A stretch of DNA of 64,000 nt from NCBI RefSeq assembly GCF_000236685.1, contig NC_016633.1:1550001-1614000 (forward strand), written 5' to 3'. Origin of the DNA: Sphaerochaeta pleomorpha str. Grapes. GTDB lineage: Bacteria; Spirochaetota; Spirochaetia; Sphaerochaetales; Sphaerochaetaceae. Shown here piece after piece: positions 34,460 through 43,072 of the stretch. Position numbers and translations under genes: made by a program. The notes beneath the pieces are model-generated. The model saw only the letters and a list, made by a program, of their open reading frames with translations, did no database searches and had not been told where the DNA came from. Position 1 is the first letter of the stretch. Every line of letters starts with the position of its first letter.

Positions 34460-35488
34460 TCAGCTCTCCAAAAACACTTTGAGCATTTTCCCGTCACGGT
34501 TGTTTTCCAGGTCCTTGAAAGCCTGCACTCCATCTTCAAGTCTGTAGAAATTGGTCATCAGGGGTTGCAAGTTGATCTTCCCCTGCGCAATCAAGTGCAG
34601 GCTCTCATTGAAACCTTCAAGGTCATAGACATAGTTGCCTTTGATCCTCAGTTCCATGGTCACGATTTTCTGCATATTGACTTCGACCATTTTCTGGGCA
34701 TTACCTATCCAAATTGCGGTCCCCCCGATCTTCAGGCACTCGAGGGAGTTCTTGGCAGTAGGGGCTATTCCCACCGCTTCAATGGAGAAATCACAACCGG
34801 TGGAGCCTGTAATTCTCGCAACAGCCTCGCTAAAGTCTTCATTCCTTGGATTGATGGTGAAATCGGCCCCGAGTTGTTTTGCAACCTCAAGACGGAAATC
34901 GGTAGCATCACTGACTATGACGTTTTTCGCACCCCTGTATTTGAGAACTGCAAGGGCAAGAAGTCCGATAGTGCCGGCTCCAATGATGATGGTATACTTT
35001 GCATCCTTGAGCTCTGCATCCGAAATCTTATGTACCGAGCGATAAGCAACAGCCAAGGGTTCAGTAAAAGCAGCCTCGTTGAAAGAGATTCCTTCGAAGG
35101 GAATCAGATATTTCTCTTCGATGGCAACGTATTCGCACATTGAGCCGTTGACATCGAGCACTCCCATGCAGATTCCTTCAGGACATACATTTACCAACCC
35201 TTTCTTGCAGAATTCGCATACCCCACAATAGGGTTTCGGGAAAACCACAACTTTCTGGCCAACAGCATATTTCCCCCCAAAAGGAGCCTCTTGGACAACG
35301 CCCGAAAACTCATGGCCCATGATCATGGGAGGCGTACGCCTTCCGGTCTTTCCTTTGTAACCCTCAAAATCGGAGCCACAGATGCCGTTCGACTTTACCT
35401 GGATGAGATATTCACTACCATGGGGAACGGGTTTCGCTATCTCCCTCATTTCCATGGTACTTTCACCCACATAATACAAAGCTTTCAT
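34460..35488 (-). CDS. Zinc-dependent medium-chain dehydrogenase
   Basis: 342 residues. Catalytic zinc residues in GICGSDFEGY and MIMGHEFSGVV, structural zinc loop CGVCEFCKKGLVNVC, cofactor fold IIIGAGTIGLLALAVLKYRG, and VSDATDFR after it. It resembles galactitol-1-phosphate and polyol dehydrogenases. It shares the GSD-G-GKTGRR-PP-IMGHE pattern with the dehydrogenase at 10714-11748. Located 17 nt after the TRAP permease and 8 nt before the SDR gene. Confidence 0.9.
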   Translation of the reverse strand: MKALYYVGESTMEMREIAKPVPHGSEYLIQVKSNGICGSDFEGYKGKTGRRTPPMIMGHEFSGVVQEAPFGGKYAVGQKVVVFPKPYCGVCEFCKKGLVNVCPEGICMGVLDVNGSMCEYVAIEEKYLIPFEGISFNEAAFTEPLAVAYRSVHKISDAELKDAKYTIIIGAGTIGLLALAVLKYRGAKNVIVSDATDFRLEVAKQLGADFTINPRNEDFSEAVARITGSTGCDFSIEAVGIAPTAKNSLECLKIGGTAIWIGNAQKMVEVNMQKIVTMELRIKGNYVYDLEGFNESLHLIAQGKINLQPLMTNFYRLEDGVQAFKDLENNRDGKMLKVFLES

Positions 35489-35505
35489 ATTCAGTACTTC
35501 CTTCT

Positions 35506-36789
35506 CTAATAAATATATCCAAGCAGACGGGGAACAAAGAGCGTCAAGGTAGGGATATAGGTTAGCAACATCAAAGCAATAAGTTCCACACCGATAAACG
35601 GCATGATAGCTTTAGAGATTTTCTCGATACTCAAACCGGAAATCGGGGCAGCTGCATAAAGACAAGTTCCCACAGGAGGTGTGCTCAACCCGATATTCAA
35701 GTTGACGAGCATAACCAGTGCAAAGTGCAGAGGCTGGATTCCGAGCTGGATGGCTATGGGCAACAGGATAGGGGCCAAGATCAAAACAGAGGCACCGGGA
35801 TCCATGATCATTCCCATGAACAAGAGGAACACATTGATCATCAACAGGAACACATACTTGTTAGTCGTTACGCTGAGCATAAAATTGGCAACGAGGGTAG
35901 GAATTCTCTCGATAGTCAATACTTGGCCGAACAAGTTAGCCATGGCAATAACCATCAACGTGATGGAGGAAGCTACAGCTGCACCCTTGAAACTTTCGAA
36001 TACATCTTTCCAGGTCATAGTCTTGAGGATGAAGACACCTGCAAGAATCGCATAGAGGCAGGAAACAACAGCCGCTTCGGTAGGAGTGAAAACACCACTG
36101 AAAATACCTGCAACAAGAACAACCGGGCACATGAGACCCACAATCGATTTACGAAGGGTAAACACTACCTTTTTGAAAGGAATCTTCTCAGTCCTTCTCG
36201 GATGGTTGAATTTTTTGGCATACACAAATGTGAGGATCATCAAGGAAAGGGCAATTGCCAATCCTGGGATATACCCAGCTGCAAACAAAGCTCCAACTGA
36301 CTCGCCTGTTGCCATGGAATAGATTACCATGACGACACTCGGCGGGATGATCGGGCCGATAACAGAGGAAGCACAGGTAACAGCAGTCGCATACTCTGCC
36401 GTGTACCCTTCTTTCTCCATAGCCGGGATCAGGATTGAACCCAAGGCTGCAGTATCGGCAACCCCGCTACCGGTAATTCCGGCGAAAAACACGCTTGCCA
36501 CGATGTTGACCTGAGCCAAGGCACCGGGAATCCTTCCAACCAGGATGTTTGAAAAACTGATGAGGGCATCGGTTATCTTGGAACGGTTCATCAATTCCCC
36601 AGCCAGGATAAAGAAGGGAATTGCCAGCAATACATAGTTATCGATACCACTGAACATTTTCTGACCAATCATGCTCAGCGGGATATTTCCCAATACAACA
36701 AAGTAATACAAAGAAGAAGCGCCGAGGACAAAAGCAATCGGGATACCAATTGCCATGGCTAGCACAAATACAATCGCAATAACACCCAT
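35506..36789 (-). CDS. TRAP transporter large permease (DctM type)
   Basis: 427 residues with about twelve membrane segments, starting at VIAIVFVLAMAIGIPIAFVLG. Family marks are FFILAGELMNRSKIT, SVFFAGITGSGVADTAALGSI, GPIIPPSVVMVIYSM and MDPGASVLILAPILLPIA. It carries out Na+-coupled uptake of an organic acid or acid-like sugar together with the small permease and binding protein encoded upstream. Confidence 0.95.
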   Translation of the reverse strand: MGVIAIVFVLAMAIGIPIAFVLGASSLYYFVVLGNIPLSMIGQKMFSGIDNYVLLAIPFFILAGELMNRSKITDALISFSNILVGRIPGALAQVNIVASVFFAGITGSGVADTAALGSILIPAMEKEGYTAEYATAVTCASSVIGPIIPPSVVMVIYSMATGESVGALFAAGYIPGLAIALSLMILTFVYAKKFNHPRRTEKIPFKKVVFTLRKSIVGLMCPVVLVAGIFSGVFTPTEAAVVSCLYAILAGVFILKTMTWKDVFESFKGAAVASSITLMVIAMANLFGQVLTIERIPTLVANFMLSVTTNKYVFLLMINVFLLFMGMIMDPGASVLILAPILLPIAIQLGIQPLHFALVMLVNLNIGLSTPPVGTCLYAAAPISGLSIEKISKAIMPFIGVELIALMLLTYIPTLTLFVPRLLGYIY

Positions 36790-36801
36790 GTTTGATTTCC
36801 T

Positions 36802-37302
36802 TTAGATCCCAATCGTTACGTCGGATATCTGTTTAGCCCCAAAAATGGTACTAAAACCCCATGCCAAGTGGAAAAACATCATAAAGAAACTCATTGGAAG
36901 CAACAGTTTCACGTATTTGAGGGAAATAGGGATGATGTCACCCTTGATCCTGCCTGCTTTCAGGGCAGCTTCCCCACTATTGAAAAAGAAATACACAACG
37001 ATCACCATACAGACCACATAGGCAATTCCAACAGCTATCTTTGCTATTTTCTGTGGCATGGCATTAATCACGATATTGACCCCGACATGCTGACGGTTTC
37101 GCAAAGCGGCACTTGCCCCAACATAGCAGAGACTGATAAGCCCCCACCGGGCAAGTTCTTCTGTCCAGGACAGGCGAAGCCCGGTAAACCTACATACGAT
37201 GCCTGCACTGATTACCATGAAAATGGCAATGAGAATAAGACAGGCCAAAAGTGTCGCGAATTTTCCAAACGCCCGACTAATTTTATCAAGGATCGTAACC
37301 AC
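36802..37302 (-). CDS. TRAP transporter small permease (DctQ type)
   Basis: About 166 residues with four membrane segments (LLACLILIAIFMVISAGIVC first) and the LSWTEELARWGLI motif of DctQ proteins. The start is unclear: an ATG at 37323 has no ribosome site and touches the stem-loop, whereas AAGGGGG lies 5 nt before GTG 37302, so the GTG is preferred. It links the binding protein to the large permease. Confidence 0.88.
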   Translation of the reverse strand: MVTILDKISRAFGKFATLLACLILIAIFMVISAGIVCRFTGLRLSWTEELARWGLISLCYVGASAALRNRQHVGVNIVINAMPQKIAKIAVGIAYVVCMVIVVYFFFNSGEAALKAGRIKGDIIPISLKYVKLLLPMSFFMMFFHLAWGFSTIFGAKQISDVTIGI

Positions 37303-37324
37303 GACATCCCCCTTTTTAAACATT

Positions 37325-37352
37325 GACGGCCGCCGCTGATGCAGCGACCGTC
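37325..37352 (-). other. Intercistronic stem-loop after the TRAP binding-protein gene
   Basis: GACGG/CCGTC and CGCTG/CAGCG stems with a small internal bulge, 9 nt past the dctP stop. No T-run follows. It would separate transcript stability of the binding protein from that of the permeases. Confidence 0.68.
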
Positions 37353-37361
37353 CACACTATG

Positions 37362-38510
37362 CTAGTATCCGAAATTCGCTTCTGACTTTTTGACTTCAGC
37401 GAGGAACTTATCAACAATCTCATTACCGACTTCACCCCTGAGCCAATCATAGGTAGGTGCTGCAGCCTTCTTGAATGCATCAAGTTCTGCTGAAGTAGGA
37501 ACATAGACTTCCATGGAGGATTTTACTGATTCGAAATCCAGTACACGGGAGGCCAGATCTTCGGTTGCCCTGTCTGCATTCTGTGCATGATAGGCAGCGA
37601 TGGTGATGATATGCTGGTATTCCTTAGGCAGGGAATTCCAGAAATCACTGTTCATCATGATGAAGTTTTCGCTCCAGGTATGGCCATCGAGGGTGATGTA
37701 CTTCTGGACTTCATTCCACTTGTTGGCAGCAATGTTCCAGATGGGGTTCTCCTGTCCATCAACGACTCCGGTCTGACATGCAGTGTAGATTTCACCAGAA
37801 GCAAGCGGTGTTGCTGCGGCGCCCATGGCTTCAACCATTTTTACGTAGATCGGGCTCTGCATAACACGGAACTTCAGACCCTTCATATCTGCAGGAGTAT
37901 GGATAGGGCGTTTGCTGTTCGTGAAATGTCTTGTGCCGTTCTGGCCGACAGAAAGCATTTTCAAACCGCTCTTCTCTTCAAAAGTCTTGGCCATATCTTT
38001 CCACAGCTGGCTGTTGTCAAAGAAATCCCAGGCCACTTCATCACTCTTGAATACATACGGAAGGAAAATAACCTGCAGCTCAGGCATAATCGAGGAAGCG
38101 GTACCGGTACAGGTAACCATCTCAATCCCGCCTGACATTGCCATTTCCATGGTGGCCTTGGTATCGCCGAGGGCATTTCCCGGATAGAGGTCAACAGCAA
38201 TCTTACCGTTGGAGTTGGCTTCTACGATGCTCTTGAAAACCAAAGCATAGGCATGCTCAGGGAGGGGAAGTTTGGAAATGCTGGGCCATGTAGGCGCATC
38301 ATAATAGGCAAAGCGGATTGTATAATCGGGCTTCACGGTACGAACTTCTTGTTTGACGGTTACATTTGCCTCGGCTTTTACTGGTGCTGTTGCAGCTGGT
38401 GCAGCTGCAGCTACTGGTGTTGCGGGTTTGGCATCTTCTCTCTTGGCACAGCCAAAAAAGAGGGTGGACACGATAGCAATCAAGACCAGAGCTACCATTG
38501 TTTTTTTCAT
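37362..38510 (-). CDS. TRAP transporter solute-binding lipoprotein (DctP type)
   Basis: 382 residues. The signal peptide ends in a lipobox (LFFGCAKRE), so it should be a lipoprotein, followed by an Ala/Pro/Val-rich flexible linker of about 30 residues (PVAAAAPAATAPVKA) that tethers it. The binding domain has GALGD-like NALGDTKATMEM, PIHTPADMKGLKFRVMQSPI with the carboxylate-binding Arg, and GVVDGQENP. These marks indicate an organic-acid or sugar-acid ligand. First gene of the eight-gene operon. Confidence 0.94.
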   Translation of the reverse strand: MKKTMVALVLIAIVSTLFFGCAKREDAKPATPVAAAAPAATAPVKAEANVTVKQEVRTVKPDYTIRFAYYDAPTWPSISKLPLPEHAYALVFKSIVEANSNGKIAVDLYPGNALGDTKATMEMAMSGGIEMVTCTGTASSIMPELQVIFLPYVFKSDEVAWDFFDNSQLWKDMAKTFEEKSGLKMLSVGQNGTRHFTNSKRPIHTPADMKGLKFRVMQSPIYVKMVEAMGAAATPLASGEIYTACQTGVVDGQENPIWNIAANKWNEVQKYITLDGHTWSENFIMMNSDFWNSLPKEYQHIITIAAYHAQNADRATEDLASRVLDFESVKSSMEVYVPTSAELDAFKKAAAPTYDWLRGEVGNEIVDKFLAEVKKSEANFGY

Positions 38511-38543
38511 ACTTACAAAATCTCCTTTTTCGTTTTTTACGCG

Positions 38544-38580
38544 ATATGGTCATATTACAAGTGAAAAACTAATCTGTAAA
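38544..38580 (-). promoter_or_regulatory. Promoter and operator of the TRAP/transketolase operon
   Basis: Minus strand: -35 TTTACA (38580-38575), 17-nt spacer, -10 TAATAT (38557-38552). The inverted repeat ATATG-GT-CATAT (38544-38555) overlaps the -10; a matching site precedes the divergent GntR gene. Confidence 0.75.
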
Positions 38581-38682
38581 GGAATATTTATACATTTTTT
38601 TCAATATGTATATAATTTTATATATATTAATAAATAGCATACTTTCTTATCGAATTATCTAATAATTTATCGATATAATTTA

Positions 38683-38721
38683 TTGCTTTTTTTTCTCTTA
38701 ACTTGTATTATATGTTCATAA
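38683..38721 (+). promoter_or_regulatory. Promoter and operator of the divergent GntR gene
   Basis: -35 TTGCTT (38683-38688), 17-nt spacer, -10 TATTAT (38706-38711). ATATG-TT-CATAA (38710-38721) repeats the ATATGnnCATA pattern found in the TRAP operon promoter, pointing to control of both by the GntR protein. An inverted repeat TATACAT/ATGTATA (38589-38612) lies in the AT-rich middle. Confidence 0.72.
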
Positions 38722-38733
38722 GAAGGGGAAGAT

Positions 38734-39453
38734 ATGGAACCAATCCAAGCCAAGAAAGCAACTTCATTAAGAGCCCAGATTTACCAGCAACTCAGAGTTA
38801 AAATCGAAAACGGATCTTGGGAAATCGGCACAAAAATCCCCTCTGAGAAAATGCTTTGTGATGAATACGGGGTCAGCCGAATCACCATCCGGTCGGCGAT
38901 TCAGCAGCTGGAAGCTTTGGGCTTTGTCCATACCCATCAGGGCGAAGGAACAAAAGTTGTTCGAACCCATGCCAAGGGTTCGGTACACTCCCTCAACCCC
39001 CTCAAACCATCTTCCCTGCAGGAAGATATCATCAAGGTATTGGAATACCGCATGGTGGTTGAACGCGGAACCATCGGGCTTGCAGTCCAGAGGATTACCG
39101 ATGAGGATATCGCCGTACTTGAAGATATTTTCAATACCATGATAGTGAGCCATGATGATATAGATGCATTCAGTAAAGCTGACTACCAGTTCCACGGCAA
39201 GATTGCAGAATTCTCCAAAAACCCCATTCTCATCCAGGCAAACCAAGCAATCGAGGAAGTATTGTCTACCACCATGCATAGCATTGTCGCAATCTTAGGT
39301 TGCGCACTTGGTATACGGTACCACCGGCTGCTCATTGCGTCGTTGCGACAACGAGATAAAAAAGCATGCGAGGAATTGATGGAGGAGCATGTACAGACAA
39401 CCATCGACGGGGTCAAGGCGTTCCTTGATGCCAATGGCACGATACCTGCCTGA
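38734..39453 (+). CDS. GntR regulator, FadR subfamily, of the TRAP operon
   Basis: 239 residues. N-terminal winged helix-turn-helix (KIPSEKMLCDEYGVSRITIRSAIQQLEALGFV) and a C-terminal FCD domain (LEYRMVVERGTIGLAV, KADYQFHGKIAEFSKNPIL, YHRLLIASLRQRDKKACEELMEEH) with the spaced Asp/His residues that bind metal. It is divergent from the TRAP/transketolase operon and has a matching operator half in both promoters, so it should control that operon. The ligand is presumably an intermediate of that pathway. Confidence 0.92.
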   Translation: MEPIQAKKATSLRAQIYQQLRVKIENGSWEIGTKIPSEKMLCDEYGVSRITIRSAIQQLEALGFVHTHQGEGTKVVRTHAKGSVHSLNPLKPSSLQEDIIKVLEYRMVVERGTIGLAVQRITDEDIAVLEDIFNTMIVSHDDIDAFSKADYQFHGKIAEFSKNPILIQANQAIEEVLSTTMHSIVAILGCALGIRYHRLLIASLRQRDKKACEELMEEHVQTTIDGVKAFLDANGTIPA

Positions 39454-39489
39454 GAATTGAATCCAAATCATTGTTTAGAATAGATATAC

Positions 39490-39526
39490 AAAACCAGGGG
39501 CCAGCTCGATACAGCCAGGCCCCTGG
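39490..39526 (-). terminator. Terminator of the oadB-oadG unit
   Basis: Perfect 9-bp stem CCAGGGGCC/GGCCCCTGG (39494-39526) followed on the minus strand by TTTTG. It may also slow transcription from the GntR side, where no T-run follows. Confidence 0.85.
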
Positions 39527-39551
39527 GTACAGGAAAGTTTTATACTGTTTT

Positions 39552-39680
39552 CTATTTCTCCCTGTTTTTTGGCGGACGGCCAAGAAAGAGGATTACCAGA
39601 TAGATGATCAAAATAACGGCAAAAATACCTGCCATACCTTGTCCCATGAGCTTGAGTGACTGGGTGAATGCTGTAATCAT
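39552..39680 (-). CDS. Small OadG-like gamma subunit of a Na+-pump decarboxylase
   Basis: 42 residues, found by reading the strand directly. AGGAGG lies 7 nt before the ATG. The chain has one membrane segment (GIFAVILIIYLVILFLG) followed by a short basic tail RPPKNREK, the build of OadG/MmdD-type gamma subunits, which anchor the alpha subunit to the membrane beta subunit. It starts 11 nt after oadB ends, so they are co-transcribed, and a terminator follows. Minimal gamma subunits are common, but 42 residues is at the short end. Confidence 0.75.
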   Translation of the reverse strand: MITAFTQSLKLMGQGMAGIFAVILIIYLVILFLGRPPKNREK

Positions 39681-39691
39681 AGTTTTGCCTC

Positions 39692-40828
39692 CTAGAGCAA
39701 ACCTGGGATCAAGCCCAGTATTACGCCGCCAGCTACCACCGACCCTATCTGGCCGGCCACATTGGCCCCGACTGCATGCATCAGCAGATGATTCTGCGGG
39801 TCGGCTTCAAGGCCCATCCTCTGGATCACCCTGGCTGACATGGGAAAGGCGGAGATTCCCGCAGCCCCTATCATGGGATTTATCTTATTCTTGCTGAACA
39901 GATTGAGAACCTTTGCGAACAAAACCCCTGCTATGGTGTCGAACACAAAGGCAAGCAGGCCAAGGGCCATGATCATCAACGTCTGGACAGTGACAAACAG
40001 CTCTGCTTTCATGGTAGATGCAATGGTAAGGCCAAGCAGCAAAGTAACCAGGTTGACTAAAACAGTCTGCGCGGTATTCGAGAGGGAATCGAGGACCATG
40101 CACTCCCTGATCAAATTGCCGAACATAAGCATACCGACCAACGAAACCGAGGCCGGGGCAACATACCCTGAGACCACTGTAACGATTATCGGAAACAGAA
40201 TCTTGGAAGTCTTGGTAATTGACCGAGGATTATAATGCATCCTGATCGCCCTTTCTTTCTTGGTTGTTACCAGTTTAATGGCAAAAGGCTGGATGATAGG
40301 AACCAAGGCCATGTAGGAATAGGCAGCAATCGCAATAGGGCCGATGTACCTGCTACCCAGAACCTGCGAGACCAGAATTGAGGTAGGCCCATCGGCTGCC
40401 CCGATGATTCCGATGGAAGCAGCATCTGCAAGATTGAATCCGAGCAGGGTCGCACAGCTGATAGTGGCGAAAATACCCCACTGGGCGGCTGCCCCGAATA
40501 GAATCAGCCGGGGATTCGAGAGCAGTGGTCCAAAATCGATCATCGCCCCGATACCGATGAAGAGCAACAGCGGCATAGCCTCTGCCGCATTGATACCCGT
40601 ACTGAACAGCCAGTCGAGAATTCCGGTCACCTGCCCGATACCCACCATATGCTGGGTAATGGCGCCGCTAAACGGAAGGTTGACAAGGATCGACCCGAAA
40701 CCCATCGGCAGAAGCAGGGCCGGTTCCAACTTTTTGGAGATTGCCAGGTAGATCAGGATACCTCCGACCAGAAACATTACCAGTTGCTGCCAGGTCGTAT
40801 TGAGGATGCCGTTAAACAAGAAACCCAT
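39692..40828 (-). CDS. oadB: Na+-pumping carboxylic acid decarboxylase, beta subunit
   Basis: 378 residues from ATG 40828, 6 nt after GGGAGG; the frame is open for 15 more codons but these have no ribosome site. Around nine to eleven membrane segments. Family marks: LLFIGIGAMIDFGPLLSNPR, the Na+-site Asp in GIIGAADGPTSILVS, and the C-terminal NPMIGAAGISAFPMSARVIQ and LLMHAVGANVAGQIGSVVAGG. This subunit couples decarboxylation of oxaloacetate, methylmalonyl-CoA or glutaconyl-CoA to Na+ export. The alpha (carboxyltransferase) subunit is not in the window, so the substrate cannot be named. Confidence 0.93.
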   Translation of the reverse strand: MGFLFNGILNTTWQQLVMFLVGGILIYLAISKKLEPALLLPMGFGSILVNLPFSGAITQHMVGIGQVTGILDWLFSTGINAAEAMPLLLFIGIGAMIDFGPLLSNPRLILFGAAAQWGIFATISCATLLGFNLADAASIGIIGAADGPTSILVSQVLGSRYIGPIAIAAYSYMALVPIIQPFAIKLVTTKKERAIRMHYNPRSITKTSKILFPIIVTVVSGYVAPASVSLVGMLMFGNLIRECMVLDSLSNTAQTVLVNLVTLLLGLTIASTMKAELFVTVQTLMIMALGLLAFVFDTIAGVLFAKVLNLFSKNKINPMIGAAGISAFPMSARVIQRMGLEADPQNHLLMHAVGANVAGQIGSVVAGGVILGLIPGLL

Positions 40829-41304
40829 AAAGAGCCTCCCAAAAATCGTGATTGGGGAAGAAGTTGACTTCATACCTGTGATATGGAAGCTCCCCCGACA
40901 GGGCCTATCATATTGCGCCCGGGATAATCAGTCAAACTGCCGACTGCACCAAAAGCGCAGAGGTCCCATACTTTTGTACATAAGCAAGCTTTGCCAACCT
41001 GTCATACTTCCTGCTCTGGACTCCACCCCTTGCATCGGGTGTTCGATTCACTGCATAATCAAACCATTACCGGTTTCTTGGTACAGAAAACAGATCCAGT
41101 CCCTTTTTAATCGGATTTCCTACAGACCTTACAGTACATTTCATGGCTCATCAGCCAATGATCAGAGGAACAATTCCTTTCCCCCATTCTTTTCAAATTC
41201 ACTTCGCCATTTTCAAGACAATCTCACTTTCCTATTGCGCTACGGGCATTTTAAATCTTGTACCGAAAGACTAAGGGAAGTATTATAGTAACCAGGAGAA
41301 ACGT
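40829..41304. other. 476-bp divergent intergenic region
   Basis: It lies between oadB (leftward) and the PARG-type gene (rightward). No open frame of note and no tRNA-like fold was seen. The only clear signal is the rightward promoter at 41258-41286. The oadB promoter must lie within the left 150 bp but I could not place it. Confidence 0.5.
41258..41286 (+). promoter_or_regulatory. Promoter of the PARG-type macrodomain operon
   Basis: -35 TTGTAC (41258-41263), 17-nt spacer, -10 TATTAT (41281-41286). The leader is very short, with CAGGAG about 6 nt before ATG 41305. Confidence 0.65.
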
Positions 41305-42234
41305 ATGTGGGATGCAATTACTTTTAAAAAACGCCTAGCCTTAGCTTCCGAATCCAGTGACCGGGAACTACTCCACGAATTGAGAAAATCAGTCTTCAAA
41401 GATACTGTTTCCTGTGTTCTCTCTGAACATTTTCTCTGTGAACATGGTAAAACCATAGCACTTCCCCTCGACGGGAACCTGATTAAAAACAGCATCCTTT
41501 ACAACAAGGAGCTTACCCCTTCCCCTCTGCCCGCTTACAAAACCAAGGTTTCTGTCGTGAACGAGGATTGCCTTGCAGTGGCGCACTCGATCGGTGACAA
41601 TCCCTTGGTCTTGAACATGGCAAACGAATCCCAACCTGGAGGCGGGGTCGAATATGGTTCGGGGGCACAGGAGGAAACCTTATTCCGGTCCTCCAACTAT
41701 TTCCTTTCGCTGTACCAGTTCCACGACTCCTATGCAAAGAAATACAACTTGCCGAGATCCAAGAAAACCTACCCGTTGGACAGCCGCTTCGGGGCAATCT
41801 ATTCACCGGGGGCTACAGTCTTCCGGGGGAAAGAGGAAGATGGGTACCCCCTGCTGGATGTCCCTTTCAAAGTAAGTTTTGTAGCCGTGGCAGCCATCAA
41901 ACAGCCAAAGCTTATCATGGGCACGCATGAGCGGTGGCTTCTCGATGAGGCCGAGGAAACCCTGACAAAAACGAAACTCCGGACCCTATTCTCAGTGGCA
42001 ATGACAAACGGCCATACGGTTTTGGTATTATCCGCTTTGGGTTGCGGGGCTTTCTGCAACCCCCCGGGGCATATGGCGTCTCTTTTCCATGAAGTCCTAC
42101 GTGAAAAACCGTACGTGCAGGCATTCAAAGAGATTGTTTTCGCTATCAAGAATGACCACAATACCCATAAATGGTATAACCCCCAGGGAAATTTCGAGCC
42201 CTTTGCCAATGAATTCAAACGTGGAGTAATTTGA
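41305..42234 (+). CDS. Bacterial PARG-type macrodomain protein (TIGR02452 family)
   Basis: 309 residues. The macrodomain holds LVLNMANESQPGGGVEYGSG and then AQEETLFRSS; GGG and QEE separated by seven residues is the signature of poly(ADP-ribose) glycohydrolases, and the second Glu is catalytic. Other family parts are FGAIYSPGATVFRG and VLSALGCGAFCNPPGHMA. Such enzymes remove ADP-ribose chains or related adducts. The stop overlaps the acetyltransferase start by one base, so they are coupled. Together with the two ARH proteins it makes three ADP-ribose-hydrolase types in the window; there is no ADP-ribosyltransferase nearby. Confidence 0.9.
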   Translation: MWDAITFKKRLALASESSDRELLHELRKSVFKDTVSCVLSEHFLCEHGKTIALPLDGNLIKNSILYNKELTPSPLPAYKTKVSVVNEDCLAVAHSIGDNPLVLNMANESQPGGGVEYGSGAQEETLFRSSNYFLSLYQFHDSYAKKYNLPRSKKTYPLDSRFGAIYSPGATVFRGKEEDGYPLLDVPFKVSFVAVAAIKQPKLIMGTHERWLLDEAEETLTKTKLRTLFSVAMTNGHTVLVLSALGCGAFCNPPGHMASLFHEVLREKPYVQAFKEIVFAIKNDHNTHKWYNPQGNFEPFANEFKRGVI

Positions 42235-43028
42235 TGGAAGTGAGAAAGATACTAAACTGTGATATACCTTTGGTCCTTGAGTATATCAAAAAAGAAAGAG
42301 AGATGAACCTGTTTCTGGAAGGCGATATCGAACAATATGGCCTAGAGGGCCCCATTGTGGAATTGTTTGCTTTTTCAGAGCCCTGGGATTGTATCCTGCT
42401 TAGGTATTTCCAGAACTATGTCATCTACAGCAGTAACGAAGACTATAAGGCAGCGGATGTTGCAGCCTTCCTCAAAGACAAAAAGGTCCAGGTTATCAGC
42501 GGCAAGGAATCCTTGCTGAAAATGATTTCGCCCTATTACCCAAGCCTCAAGATCCAAGGCACCTATCTGTGCAGATGCGAAAGTGGAACAAAGAGGGAAA
42601 CCGTTTACGGTAACAGGGAAATCCGCAAATTGGACAGCAACGACGCAGAGTCTTTGGCAGCCCTGTACAAGACTATCAAGGAATTCTCCAAACCCTATAT
42701 CGAACATGAGGCCGAGAAAATCCAGGAACTCAAGGAAAGCCTTGGTCTTGCAAGCCTGGCATTCGGCCTGTTTGAAGGCCCTTTGCTGGTTTCGGCAGGG
42801 TACGCTACTGCCAAAACAAAATCGGGAGCCATGATAGTCGGGGTTGCAACCCGCGAGGGATATCGACAGAAAGGGTATGCCACGCAAGTCGTAGACGCAC
42901 TCTGCAGCGAAAGCTTCGACTCGGGACTCTCTTTTCTCTGTCTGTTCTATGACAACCCGAAAGCCGGTGAAATCTATCGGAAAATCGGTTTCAAGGAAAT
43001 AGGAAGATGGGGAATGCTCAAATTCTAA
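42234..43028 (+). CDS. GNAT-family N-acetyltransferase
   Basis: 264 residues. The C-terminal half is a GNAT domain: AMIVGVATREGYRQKGYATQ gives the acetyl-CoA loop, followed by LSFLCLFYDNPKAGEIYRK and IGFKEIGRWGML. The N-terminal 120 residues form a separate domain seen in the larger two-domain GNAT proteins. ATG 42234 shares its A with the PARG stop (TGATG). The acceptor is unknown; coupling to a PARG suggests the two act on the same pathway, which is inference. Confidence 0.87.
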   Translation: MEVRKILNCDIPLVLEYIKKEREMNLFLEGDIEQYGLEGPIVELFAFSEPWDCILLRYFQNYVIYSSNEDYKAADVAAFLKDKKVQVISGKESLLKMISPYYPSLKIQGTYLCRCESGTKRETVYGNREIRKLDSNDAESLAALYKTIKEFSKPYIEHEAEKIQELKESLGLASLAFGLFEGPLLVSAGYATAKTKSGAMIVGVATREGYRQKGYATQVVDALCSESFDSGLSFLCLFYDNPKAGEIYRKIGFKEIGRWGMLKF

Positions 43029-43072
43029 TTTGATTCCTTGACAAAATCGATACAATCAAGGACGATTTTCCC

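Noticed and set aside
30990-38510. Sulfoquinovose transketolase pathway
   Set aside because: A split transketolase and a YihU-like reductase are present, but no sulfoquinovosidase or isomerase is; the match is too incomplete to call.
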